Of a stretch of DNA of 64,000 nt, positions 43,871-53,764 are shown in pieces; the stretch's first letter is position 1, and each line of letters opens with the position of its first letter. The notes beneath the pieces were generated by a model, which was not told the DNA's origin, did no database searches, and saw only the letters and a program-made list of their open reading frames with translations. Origin of the DNA: Micromonospora echinospora (GTDB lineage: Bacteria > Actinomycetota > Actinomycetes > Mycobacteriales > Micromonosporaceae). A program made the translations under genes and the position numbers. The stretch is from the NCBI RefSeq assembly GCF_014203425.1, contig NZ_JACHJC010000001.1, positions 62,001-126,000 on the forward strand. Reading direction: 5' to 3'.

Positions 43871-45042
43871 CCGCCGGCCCGGCCGTCGCCGGACAGGTCC
43901 GCCGGAAGCTACGCCTGGGCGTGATCGCCACCGCCGTCACGAGCGTGCTCGCCCTGCTCTGCTGCGTCGGCGGCGCCGGCGCCTTCCTCCTCACCGAACT
44001 GGGCGGCGACGAGGACGACCCGAAGCTCGCGGCCCTGACCTGTGATCCGGCCTACCAGGTGAACCTGACCGGGGACATGCCGCGCTTCGCCGAGTACGGC
44101 GAGCGTCAGCTGCGCAACGCCGCCGTCATCATCAAGGTCGGCCAGGACATGAAGGTCCCCGCTCGCGGCTGGGTGATCGCGCTGGCCACCGCCATGCAGG
44201 AATCAGCGCTGCGCAACCTGGCGAACAGCACGGTCCCGGCGTCGCTCGCGCTGCCGCACGAGGGGGTCGGCGCCGACCACGACTCGCTCGGCCTGTTCCA
44301 GCAGCGGCCCGGGTGGGGCACCGTCGAGCAGCGGATGACGCCCTCGTACACGGCCCGGAAGTTCTACCAGAAGATGGTGCAGGTGCCGAACTGGCAGCAG
44401 CGGCCGCTCACCGTCGTGGCCCAGCGGGTCCAGGTGAGCGCCTACCCCGATGCCTACGCCAAGCACGAGGAACTGGCCGGACGCATCGTCGACGCGCTCG
44501 CCGGCGGCGCCGCCCGGACCGTGGAGATCGCCGGGAAGGCCGTGTGCGACGCGGCGGCCGGAGACCGGATCGCCGCCTCCGGCTGGACCGCACCGCTGCC
44601 CGGCGGCGTGGTCTCCGGCTTCCGCACCACCGCCCGTCCCAGCCACCACGGCGTGGACCTGGCCGCCTCGAAGGGCACGCCGATCCACGCCGCCTCGGCG
44701 GGCCGGGTGCTGGTGGCCCGCTGCGACCCCGACCGCTCCGGGCGGAAGGACTGCGACCGGGACGGCTGGCCGAACAAGGGCGGCTGCGGATGGTTCGTGG
44801 ACATCCTGCACGCCGGCGGGTTCATCACCCGCTACTGCCACATGGTCGAGCGACCCCGCGTGGTGCCGGGTCAGTCGGTCGCGGCGGGCGAGGTCATCGG
44901 ACTCTCCGGCAGCAGCGGCAACTCGTCCGGTCCCCACCTGCACTTCGAGGTGCACAAGAACGGCGACCGCTCCAGCAACGGTGCGGACAACCCGGTGCCC
45001 TTCATGCGCAAGCGGGGCGCGCCCCTCGGCGAAACCGGGTGA
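43867..45042 (+). CDS. VirB1-like lytic transglycosylase fused to M23 peptidase
   Basis: 391 residues; GTG overlaps the previous stop. A membrane helix (about 17-42) is followed by a lysozyme-like domain with catalytic Glu112 (ATAMQESALRNLAN) and DSLGLFQQRPGWGT (139-152). The C-terminal M23 LytM domain has Zn ligands His260 and Asp264 (SHHGVDLA) and HLHFE at 357-361. The M23 domain carries an unusual Cys/Asp insertion (CDPDRSGRKDCDRDG, 286-300). Such dual hydrolases open peptidoglycan for channel assembly. Confidence 0.9.
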   Translation: MTAGPAVAGQVRRKLRLGVIATAVTSVLALLCCVGGAGAFLLTELGGDEDDPKLAALTCDPAYQVNLTGDMPRFAEYGERQLRNAAVIIKVGQDMKVPARGWVIALATAMQESALRNLANSTVPASLALPHEGVGADHDSLGLFQQRPGWGTVEQRMTPSYTARKFYQKMVQVPNWQQRPLTVVAQRVQVSAYPDAYAKHEELAGRIVDALAGGAARTVEIAGKAVCDAAAGDRIAASGWTAPLPGGVVSGFRTTARPSHHGVDLAASKGTPIHAASAGRVLVARCDPDRSGRKDCDRDGWPNKGGCGWFVDILHAGGFITRYCHMVERPRVVPGQSVAAGEVIGLSGSSGNSSGPHLHFEVHKNGDRSSNGADNPVPFMRKRGAPLGETG

Positions 45043-45052
45043 GGCCGGGCGG

Positions 45053-45652
45053 ATGAGCAATCCCCTGCCCGACCCGTTCGCCGACCGGCCGGACTGGGCG
45101 CCGCTGCCACCCCGGCCGGTGGAGACCGTGCCCGCCACCGGCGGGGCCGAGCTACGTGGCCGCCGGGTGCTGGTCGGCCTGCCCGGTCTCGGCTGGCGCG
45201 GCGACCTGCGGGCCGACGAGCGCGTGGTGCAGGGCAGCCGCACCTACGTGCCGGTCATCCCCGAGCACGAGTGGTACCGGGCCGAATCCGAGCAGGTGGA
45301 GGTGTTCGCCCCGCTGGTCCCTGTGGAACGGGTCTGGGTGGAGACAATCGGCGAGCGGCCCTCGCCGACCGCGCCGACCGCCTCGGGAATCCGGCTGGTC
45401 TCGCTGGACGCCCCGAACCGCCGGCCGCCCACCCCGGTGTTCGAGGCCGACGCGGTGACCGGCCGACGCGTGGTGCACGTGGACAGCGGCGTGGAACGGC
45501 GCGACCTGCGCGCGGTCACCGAGACCTACTCCGGGGCGGACGGCGACATCTGCGTGCGGGTTACGCCCGAACTGGAGTGGTACCGGTGGGCCTGGCGGGG
45601 CCAGGCACCGACCACGCTTGAGATCCCGGTGCACCTGCTCTGGCTGGAATAG
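45053..45652 (+). CDS. Accessory protein of the T4SS-like operon, function unknown
   Basis: 199 residues, soluble, no signal peptide. The sequence holds two related stretches, VIPEHEWYRAESEQVEVFAPLVP and VTPELEWYRWAWRGQAPTTLEI, suggesting an internal duplication with a PExEWYR core. The N-terminus is Pro-rich (PLPDPFADRPDWAPLPPRP). It begins ten bases after the peptidase stop and ends the rightward operon, seven bases from a convergent gene. No family recognised. Confidence 0.7.
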   Translation: MSNPLPDPFADRPDWAPLPPRPVETVPATGGAELRGRRVLVGLPGLGWRGDLRADERVVQGSRTYVPVIPEHEWYRAESEQVEVFAPLVPVERVWVETIGERPSPTAPTASGIRLVSLDAPNRRPPTPVFEADAVTGRRVVHVDSGVERRDLRAVTETYSGADGDICVRVTPELEWYRWAWRGQAPTTLEIPVHLLWLE

Positions 45653-45659
45653 CCGGAAG

Positions 45660-46217
45660 TCAATCGGCACGCTGCGCGGAGCAGACGCCCCAGCCGTCGT
45701 CGCGCCTCGTCTCGAACCGCCACCTCTGTCGATCTCTCTGTGAGATGCCCTCGACGGAGGCGGAGATGATGAGTTCAACCTCGACCACTGCGGACTCCCC
45801 GGACTGCTGGACGGCCAGCGGGCCCCAGCTCACCGAGATCGTCGTGTTGAAGCGCTGCTCTCGGGCTACGAGGTCTTCGCGAAGCGCACGCAATGCGTCA
45901 GCGTCCGCTCTCCCAGCGCAGTCGAATTCCTCAGCTCTCGTGTCGTTGTGGTCCACGAGGAAAGCTCGCAGATAGTTGTCGACCACGACGTCGGGGGCGC
46001 TTCGGTCCGGGGCCGTCGCGCGGTCGTACAACACGAATCCGACCACCCCGCCACCCGTGCACAGCAGCGCCAGCACCCCCGCGACGACGGCGATAACGGT
46101 ACGCAGCGAACGCTTGGGGCGTACCGGTGCGGGAGCGGGCGCGAAGGGCGCCAACTGCTCCGGCGGGGTCCGCTGCGCCGGTACTCGGGACACCTGGGAA
46201 CCGGCGGGGGGCTGCAC
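45660..46217 (-). CDS. Membrane-anchored protein with NTF2-like outer domain
   Basis: 185 residues from GTG 46217, which has AGGAGG seven bases upstream; the GTG at 46226 would overlap that site. A Pro-rich cytoplasmic stretch precedes one helix (TVIAVVAGVLALLCTGGGVVGFVLY), then a domain of about 115 residues (VVVDNYLRAFLVDHNDTRAEEFDC through RWRFETRRDDGWGVC) with the pattern of an NTF2-like fold. Base composition looks less GC-rich than the surroundings. Resembles Rv0361-type membrane proteins. It converges on the T4SS-like operon. Confidence 0.72.
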   Translation of the reverse strand: MQPPAGSQVSRVPAQRTPPEQLAPFAPAPAPVRPKRSLRTVIAVVAGVLALLCTGGGVVGFVLYDRATAPDRSAPDVVVDNYLRAFLVDHNDTRAEEFDCAGRADADALRALREDLVAREQRFNTTISVSWGPLAVQQSGESAVVEVELIISASVEGISQRDRQRWRFETRRDDGWGVCSAQRAD

Positions 46218-46386
46218 TGATTCCACCTCCTGAGGCTATCGGCTGCGCGTCGCGTACCCAATGCCCAGAACCGGCGGATCGTGGCGAACCGCCGGGCGGA
46301 CGCCGCCCGGCGGCGGGGTGAGGCTGCTCACCGCCGGCCAGCTCACCGCGCCGACCGACATCCCGGTGGACGGCCCTCGGCTGGGT

Positions 46387-46392
46387 TACCGT
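46387..46392 (+). promoter_or_regulatory. -10-like TACCGT for the FtsK-type gene
   Basis: TACCGT lies about 50 bases before the GTG at 46440 in the divergent gap 46218-46439, giving a short leader that contains the GAGAGG ribosome site at 46426-46431. Confidence 0.35.
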
Positions 46393-46439
46393 CACACCTC
46401 GGGGAGGAGATGTCGGCCTCGGGAAGAGAGGTGGACGCG

Positions 46440-48959
46440 GTGGCGACTCCGAAGGCGCGCGCCGGCCGGGCCGCCGCGCTGCACCGCCGGGCCGAGGCCG
46501 CCGCGACGGCGGCGGCGGGCATCCTCGACGAGATCCGGCCCGCGCCGGCGGACCATCACCGGCAGTACGAGCTGGCCGAGCGCCTGCGCGCGGCGGCCGA
46601 GCTGGCGGCGTCGGGTTGGGCCGGCGGTCCGCTGGAGACGTTGACCGCGGCGACGCCACCCGGTGACGGCCCGCCGCCACTGGTCCGGGTGGGCTCCGCC
46701 GCGCCGCTCGACGACGCCCGGTTCCCTGCGCTCGCGCCCCTGTTCGGCAGCGGCCACGTGAGCCTCGACGCCGACGCCTCGGACCCTCGGGTGGCCGGGC
46801 TGCTCCGGGCGCTGCTGCTGCGCGTGTTCGCGGCGACGCCGACGGGCGCGCTGCTGGCCCGCGCGGTGGACGGCGGTTCCGGTGCGGCCTTCGCCGGGTA
46901 CGCGACGCTCGCCGACGCGGGTCTGCTCCCTCCGCCCGCCACCGACCTCGCGGGGATGCGCGCGGTGCTGGCCGAGGCGGAGCAGTGGGTGGCCGCCGGC
47001 ACGGCCCGGCAGCGGGCGCACGACCGGACGCTGCTGCTCGTGGTGGCCGCGCTGCCGGAGGGCACGACAACTGCTGACCTGGACCGGCTCGCCGGCCTGG
47101 CCGAGGGCGGGCCCCGGGCCGGGCTGCATCTGGTGGTGGCCGGCTGGCCGGACGGCGGTGCGCTGCCGCGCGCCACGGCGATCACGGTCCGTACCGCGTA
47201 CGCGCTCGTCGGCGATCCGCCCGGCGCGGGGTTCAGCAGTCCCGGCGCCGAGCCGCCGGGCGGGCTGAACTCGCCGGTGTTCCTGGACGAGGATCCGCCC
47301 GCCGAGCTGGTCGCCGCTGTGTGCGCGCGGCTGGTCCGGCAGATCGAGGACGGCTCCCGCCTCTCGCTGGGTGACCTGCTTCCGGCGGACGGTTTCTGGA
47401 CGGGCGGCTCGGCGGACGGGCTGAGCACCACTGTGGGTGACGCCGCGGGGCGCCCGGTCAGTCTCGGCTTCGCCGAGCTGACCCCGCACTGGCTGGTCAG
47501 TGGCCGGGGCCAGGCCGGCCGGTCGGCGTTCCTGACCGACGCGCTGTTCGGGCTCGCCGCCCGGTACGGCCCGGACGAGCTGGCGCTCTACCTGGCCGAC
47601 CTGGCCGACGGTGAGTCCTTCGTGGAGTTCCTCCAGACTGAGCGGGACCGTTCCTGGGTGCCGCAGGTACGCGCCGCCGGGATGGCGGCCGACCGGGAGT
47701 ACGTGGCCGACCTGTTCGGCGAGTTGGAGGCGGAGCTGCGCCGCCGCGAGGAGGCGTCCCGGCGGGCCGGCGGGCAGCGCTACGCCGAGCTGCGGCAGCA
47801 CCAGCCGCTGCCCCGGATCGTCTGCGTGATCGACAACTTTCCGCTGGTGCTGCGCGAGCGGGACCGGCTCGCCACCGACCTGCTGACCCGGCTGGACGCG
47901 CTGGCCCGCGCCGGCCGGTCGTACGGCATCCACCTGGTGCTCGCGGGCGAGGGTGACCTGGGCATCGGCGGTCCGCGTGACCCGCTGCTCGGCCAGTTCC
48001 CGGTCCGGGTGGCGCTCCCCGGCGGCTCGGCCGTGCTGGAGCCGGCGAACGACTCGGCGGCCGGGCTGCCGGTTGGTAGCGCGGTGGTGAACACGGCGGG
48101 TGGTCTGGGCGGCCCACGCGGCGCGACCCGGGGGCATGAGCGGATGATCCGCTTCCCGGACCCGTACGAGGACCCGGACGTCCTGGCCGGCCTGCGGCGA
48201 CGTCTCTGGGAGGCGCGGGGCGAGTCGGCGGCCCCGCCGGTGGTGTTCGCCGGGTACGCCCGCCCGCTGCTCGCCAACGACCCCCGGCACCGGGCCGCGC
48301 TGGCCGGGCGGGCCCACGCGCCCGCCGCGTTGCTGGGCCGGGCGGTGGACGTGCGGCGGTCCACGGTGGCGGTGCCGCTGGGGCCGGGCGCGGGGCGCAA
48401 CCTGGCCGTCCTGGGCCGGGACGAGGAGGCTGAACGGCTGCTGGTGACGGCGGTGCGCAGCGCGGCCGTGGCGCATCCGGGCGCGGCCCGGTTCGTGCTG
48501 GCGCCGCTGGCGAACGGGTCGGCCGAGCCGGCCGGGGTGCTCGCCGCGGAGTTGGCCGGGCGGCACCGGGTGGAGACCGTCGACGCGGCCGGGCTGCGGA
48601 CCGCGATGGCGTCGGACGAGCCCGGTTACCTGGTCGTGTTCGGGCTGGACGTGCCGGACGCCGAGGAGCTGCCGCCGGAGCTGCTGCGGTCGCTGCTGCT
48701 GGAGGGGCCGCCGGCCGGGCGGCACCTGCTCGGCTGGTGGCGTACGCCGGCGCCGCTGGCCGGGCTGCTCGGCCCGGAGGGCGAGGTGGACAAGCTCACC
48801 GCCGTGGCGGTCACCGACGTGCCGGGCGGGCGGCTGGAGCAGCTCTTCGACCGTCCGGTCTGGTGGCGGCCCCGGCCGGGGCGCGCGATGCTCTGGGACG
48901 GCCCGGACGAGCAGGGCACCATCTTCGTGCCCTTCGGCGCCGGGGAGGGGTCGGCATGA
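46440..48959 (+). CDS. Degenerate FtsK/SpoIIIE-type P-loop protein
   Basis: 839 residues from GTG 46440 with GAGAGG eight bases upstream (an ATG at 46410 is also in frame). A helical N-terminal region (about 1-130) is followed by an FtsK-like domain with Walker A-like GRGQAGRS (355-362, Lys replaced by Arg) and a Walker B-like RIVCVIDNFPLVL in which Asp is followed by Asn. A second pseudo-domain (about 640-760) has GRDEEAERLL at the P-loop position. It resembles EccC-like proteins with weakened catalysis. The stop overlaps the ATG of a membrane protein gene. Confidence 0.78.
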   Translation: MATPKARAGRAAALHRRAEAAATAAAGILDEIRPAPADHHRQYELAERLRAAAELAASGWAGGPLETLTAATPPGDGPPPLVRVGSAAPLDDARFPALAPLFGSGHVSLDADASDPRVAGLLRALLLRVFAATPTGALLARAVDGGSGAAFAGYATLADAGLLPPPATDLAGMRAVLAEAEQWVAAGTARQRAHDRTLLLVVAALPEGTTTADLDRLAGLAEGGPRAGLHLVVAGWPDGGALPRATAITVRTAYALVGDPPGAGFSSPGAEPPGGLNSPVFLDEDPPAELVAAVCARLVRQIEDGSRLSLGDLLPADGFWTGGSADGLSTTVGDAAGRPVSLGFAELTPHWLVSGRGQAGRSAFLTDALFGLAARYGPDELALYLADLADGESFVEFLQTERDRSWVPQVRAAGMAADREYVADLFGELEAELRRREEASRRAGGQRYAELRQHQPLPRIVCVIDNFPLVLRERDRLATDLLTRLDALARAGRSYGIHLVLAGEGDLGIGGPRDPLLGQFPVRVALPGGSAVLEPANDSAAGLPVGSAVVNTAGGLGGPRGATRGHERMIRFPDPYEDPDVLAGLRRRLWEARGESAAPPVVFAGYARPLLANDPRHRAALAGRAHAPAALLGRAVDVRRSTVAVPLGPGAGRNLAVLGRDEEAERLLVTAVRSAAVAHPGAARFVLAPLANGSAEPAGVLAAELAGRHRVETVDAAGLRTAMASDEPGYLVVFGLDVPDAEELPPELLRSLLLEGPPAGRHLLGWWRTPAPLAGLLGPEGEVDKLTAVAVTDVPGGRLEQLFDRPVWWRPRPGRAMLWDGPDEQGTIFVPFGAGEGSA

Positions 48960-49657
48960 GTGAGACCGGCACGACTGTGCCCGGGCCCCGCAACGGTGGA
49001 CCGGCAACTGTGGCGGACCCCGCCGAGTCGGCCTGGGCGGAGTACGTCGCGGCCGCGCGGGCGCTCGACGGCGTACGCCGGGCGGCGGCCACTGCCGCCG
49101 GGGAGCAGGCGCGGTCGGTGGCGGCGGCCCGCGAGGAGCTGACCGCGGTACGTGAACGGCTGGCGCCGCAGCAGTCCCGGCTGCGTGAGCTGGGCGTACC
49201 GGCGTTGTCGCTGGTTCCGACGCCGCCGGAGGTGACCGAGGCGGCCCGGTCGATGGCGGGTGGGCCGTCGGCGGTGCTGGCGGCGTTGCGCGCGGCCGGG
49301 GACTGGGCGGATGCGGCGGACGACACGCTCGCCGCGCGGGGCCTGCCCCGGCTGGCGCGCTGGCCGTCCCGGCCGCGCAACCTGCTGGTGTACGGGCCGC
49401 TGGCGCTCGTGGTGCCGCTGCTCCAGCTGGCGCTGTACGCGGTCGCCGGGCCGGGGGCGGTGACGGTGCTGGCGCTGCTGGTGGGGCTGCCGCTGCCGGC
49501 TGTCGCGTTCATGCTGGGCTGGCTGGCGGTGGGGCGGATCTTCCGCCCGCGTCCGACCGACCGGGTGGACCGCACGCCCCGGTTCGGCGCCCTGGTCTGC
49601 CTGATCCCGGCGGTGCTCACCGCCGCCGGCCTGCTGCTGGCCATGCTGCCGAACTGA
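48956..49657 (+). CDS. Membrane protein coupled to the FtsK-type gene
   Basis: 233 residues, ATGA overlap with the upstream gene. The N-terminal part is helical and Ala/Arg/Glu-rich, probably a coiled coil (RAAATAAGEQARSVAAARE through RLAPQQSRL). Three hydrophobic segments follow: LLVYGPLALVVPLLQLALYA, VLALLVGLPLPAVAFMLGWL and ALVCLIPAVLTAAGLLLAML. It likely anchors the P-loop partner at the membrane. No known family. Confidence 0.72.
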   Translation: MSETGTTVPGPRNGGPATVADPAESAWAEYVAAARALDGVRRAAATAAGEQARSVAAAREELTAVRERLAPQQSRLRELGVPALSLVPTPPEVTEAARSMAGGPSAVLAALRAAGDWADAADDTLAARGLPRLARWPSRPRNLLVYGPLALVVPLLQLALYAVAGPGAVTVLALLVGLPLPAVAFMLGWLAVGRIFRPRPTDRVDRTPRFGALVCLIPAVLTAAGLLLAMLPN

Positions 49658-49696
49658 CGACGGCCGCGCCTCCCGGGCGGGAGTACGCGGCCGTCG
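49658..49696. terminator. Bidirectional terminator between convergent genes
   Basis: Perfect 11-bp stem CGACGGCCGCG/CGCGGCCGTCG whose loop holds a second stem CTCCC/GGGAG. It lies between the stop of the membrane protein gene and the stop of folE. Confidence 0.8.
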
Positions 49697-49709
49697 GTGG
49701 ATTGCCGGG

Positions 49710-50327
49710 TCAGCGGGCCATGATCAGTGCCATTGCCTCGGCCCGGGACTTGGCGTCGTTCTGGAGGCCGCCGCGCACCGCCGACGTGATCGTCTTCGCG
49801 CCGGACTTCTGGATGCCGCGCATCGCCATGCACATGTGCTCGCACTCCAGCACCACGATGACGCCGCGCGGGGCGAGGCTGGACATCAGCAGGTCGGCGA
49901 TCTGCGAGGTGAGCCGCTCCTGCACCTGCGGCCGGCGGGCGAACACCTCGACCAGCCGGGCCAGCTTGGACAGGCCGGTGATGCGGCCGTCCGGGCCGGG
50001 GATGTAGCCGATGTGCGCGCTGCCCCGGAACGGCAGCAGGTGGTGCTCGCAGAGGCTCATCACGTCGATGTCCCGGACGAGCACCAGTTCCTCGTGGTTG
50101 GCCTCGAAGGTGGTACGCAGCACCTGCGCCGGGTCGACCCGCAGGCCGGCGAAGAGCTCGGCGTACGCGCGGGCGACCCGGGCGGGCGTCTGCTGGAGGC
50201 CGTCGCGGTCCGGGTCCTCGCCGACCGCGATGAGGATCTCGCGGACCGCCTTCTCGATCCGGGCGAGGTCGACGCTGTCCTCCACCGGACCACCTGTCAG
50301 CTTGCCGCTGATCAGGCGCGCGGCCAC
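49710..50327 (-). CDS. folE: GTP cyclohydrolase I FolE
   Basis: 205 residues; first step of folate synthesis, GTP to dihydroneopterin triphosphate. Zinc ligands are in [20 protein letters not shown] (Cys93, His96) and [12 protein letters not shown]; the [23 protein letters not shown] stretch is diagnostic. GTG 50327 lacks a strong ribosome site. A hairpin at 50367-50400 separates it from ftsH, so readthrough or a short local promoter must drive it. The rest of the folate genes lie beyond the T4SS-like block. Confidence 0.97.
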   Translation of the reverse strand: MAARLISGKLTGGPVEDSVDLARIEKAVREILIAVGEDPDRDGLQQTPARVARAYAELFAGLRVDPAQVLRTTFEANHEELVLVRDIDVMSLCEHHLLPFRGSAHIGYIPGPDGRITGLSKLARLVEVFARRPQVQERLTSQIADLLMSSLAPRGVIVVLECEHMCMAMRGIQKSGAKTITSAVRGGLQNDAKSRAEAMALIMAR

Positions 50328-50366
50328 GTAGTCGAGCGCGTCGTCGCCGTCGGGCTCGGTCGCGGA

Positions 50367-50400
50367 GACGGCCGACTCCCTGTGCGGGGAGCCGGCCGTC
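50367..50400 (-). terminator. Hairpin between ftsH and folE
   Basis: Stem GACGGCCG/CGGCCGTC extended inside by CTCCC/GGGAG, only 13 bases after the ftsH stop. Its position between two same-direction genes suggests partial termination. Confidence 0.65.
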
Positions 50401-50413
50401 GTCGGATCGCTGT

Positions 50414-52423
<2,010 letters not shown>

Positions 52424-52590
52424 GCTGTTGTCGGGTGCCGAGGCGCCCGCATCCTCCTGATCGACGTCCTGACCGTCTGAATGGTGTCGCCGCCTTGAGC
52501 GGCGGCCGGGGCCGCCGTGCGGGCCGGCCCGACCCCCGGGGCACGCAAACTGCCGCACCACGGTCATTCGACGGTACACCGTACGCGCGA

Positions 52591-52621
52591 CGAGTGAGCT
52601 TGCGAGCCCGGCACTTACGCG
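52591..52621. repeat. Shortened relative of the nadB-nadC repeat, upstream of ftsH
   Basis: GAGTGAGCTTGCGAGCCCGG at 52593-52612 matches the reverse complement of the 19163-19213 element with a five-base deletion. It lies in the 378-bp gap 52424-52801, which otherwise shows no gene, a short palindrome ACGGTACACCGT near 52571-52582, and the hpt terminator. Confidence 0.45.
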
Positions 52622-52762
52622 TAGGGCGAACCCGGGTTTGGGGCCGGCGTGGCGGGGAGCTCCGCACCCGGCCCACCCACACCGCACGGTCAGCGGCTCG
52701 GGGGGTCGGGCGTGGAGGGTGCCTCCACGTCACCGGCCCCTACCGTAGACCGAAAGGCTGAG

Positions 52763-52801
52763 AGCCCGCTGAATGTCCGCTGACGAAGGGCTCGGCGGGC
52801 T
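52763..52801 (-). terminator. Hairpin after hpt
   Basis: AGCCCGC (52763-52769) pairs with GCGGGCT (52795-52801), directly beyond the hpt stop codon, with an internal GGGCTC segment in the long loop. Confidence 0.55.
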
Positions 52802-53377
52802 TCACGCCCGGGCGTACACCTCGGGCTTGAGCACCCCGACGTAGGGCACCTCGCGGTAGCGCTCGCCGAAGTCGAGGCCGTAGCCCACGACGAACTCGGT
52901 CGGGATGTCGAATCCGACGTACTTGACCGGGACCTGCACCTTGACCGCGTCCGGCTTGCGGAACAGCGCGACCACCTCGACGCTCGCCGCGGAGCGCGAC
53001 TCCAGGTAGCGCAGCAGCCAGGACAGCGTCAGGCCGGAGTCGACGATGTCCTCGACCACCACCACGTGCCGGCCGGCGATGTCCCGGTCCAGGTCCTTGA
53101 GGATGCGGACCACGCCGGACGAGGTGGTGCCCTGGCCGTAGGAGGAGACGGCCATGAACTCCAGCTCGGCGGGCGGACCCTGGCGACCCAGCGCGCGGGC
53201 GAAGTCGGCCATGAACATGACCGCGCCCTTCAGCACACAGACGAGCAGGAGGCCGTCCTCGACGTGCGCGTAGTCCGCTGACACCTGCTTGGCCAGCTCC
53301 GCGGTCTTGTCGCGGATCTGGGCCTCCGAAATGATCACGTGGTCGATGTCGGCGTCGTACCAGGAGCCGTCAGCCAT
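52802..53377 (-). CDS. hpt: Hypoxanthine phosphoribosyltransferase
   Basis: 191 residues; salvages hypoxanthine and guanine with PRPP. The PRPP-binding loop VVVVEDIVDSGLTLSWLL (about 104-121), the flexible-loop serine-tyrosine SSYGQGT, and FVVGYGLDFGERYREVPYVGVL near the C-terminus are diagnostic. The ATG at 53377 starts MADGSWYDADIDHVI; the longer Arg-rich upstream frame is rejected. Same order hpt-tilS-zincin-dacB as in mycobacteria, interrupted here by the GlxA-type gene and a microprotein. Confidence 0.96.
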   Translation of the reverse strand: MADGSWYDADIDHVIISEAQIRDKTAELAKQVSADYAHVEDGLLLVCVLKGAVMFMADFARALGRQGPPAELEFMAVSSYGQGTTSSGVVRILKDLDRDIAGRHVVVVEDIVDSGLTLSWLLRYLESRSAASVEVVALFRKPDAVKVQVPVKYVGFDIPTEFVVGYGLDFGERYREVPYVGVLKPEVYARA

Positions 53378-53476
53378 GCTCCTAGCCTGCCGTACGCCCC
53401 ACGGCCGCCGTCGGCGGGGCCGCCCCTTTTGGCGCGGTCCCGCCGGGGATTTTCGGCGCGATCTGAACAAATCACC

Positions 53477-53626
53477 TCAGCAGGTACGGGAGCGCCAGCG
53501 CTGCCCGTCGTCGCTCGGCTTCCAGTCGGCCGAGTCGCGGGTGTCGGCGGTGAGCCCGAAGGCGCTGGCACCGACGAGGAGAAGCAGGAAGAGCAGGAAC
53601 AACAGAACGGTCATGGCGGCGCTCAC
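53477..53626 (-). CDS. Single-helix microprotein
   Basis: 49 residues from GTG 53626 (or 45 from ATG 53614): a hydrophobic helix MTVLLFLLFLLLLVGASAFG followed by a polar tail TADTRDSADWKPSDDGQRW ending in Cys. It is divergent from the GlxA-type regulator across a palindrome-rich gap and follows the same direction as hpt. A weak GCGAAAG site precedes the GTG. Likely a small membrane protein of unknown role. Confidence 0.55.
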   Translation of the reverse strand: MSAAMTVLLFLLFLLLLVGASAFGLTADTRDSADWKPSDDGQRWRSRTC

Positions 53627-53654
53627 TTTCGCATGGTTGAGACCTTTTTCGCCG

Positions 53655-53742
53655 CCGGTGCGCACCGGACACCATTGATTCTGCGAGCCATCGACCGATG
53701 GGGACAGTGGCAGGAATGTCATTGGGCATCGATTTCCTGCCA
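53655..53742. promoter_or_regulatory. Three stacked palindromes upstream of the GlxA-type regulator
   Basis: CCGGTGCGCACCGG (53655-53668) and CCATCGACCGATGG (53688-53701) are perfect palindromes. TGGCAGGAA (53708-53716) and TTCCTGCCA (53734-53742) form a third with a 17-base spacer, extended by GACAG/CTGTC outside. The last overlaps the region between -35 and -10 of the regulator gene and is a good operator candidate. Confidence 0.6.
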
Positions 53743-53752
53743 CCTGTCGGGT

Positions 53753-53758
53753 TACCCT
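53753..53758 (+). promoter_or_regulatory. -10-like TACCCT for the GlxA-type gene
   Basis: TACCCT ends six bases before the ATG at 53765; no ribosome site is present. Confidence 0.5.
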
Positions 53759-53764
53759 CGTCAC

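Noticed and set aside
37250..49657. Block considered as an integrative conjugative element
   Set aside because: No integrase, relaxase, tRNA or flanking direct repeats seen, and base composition and codon use match the surroundings apart from the 45660-46217 gene.
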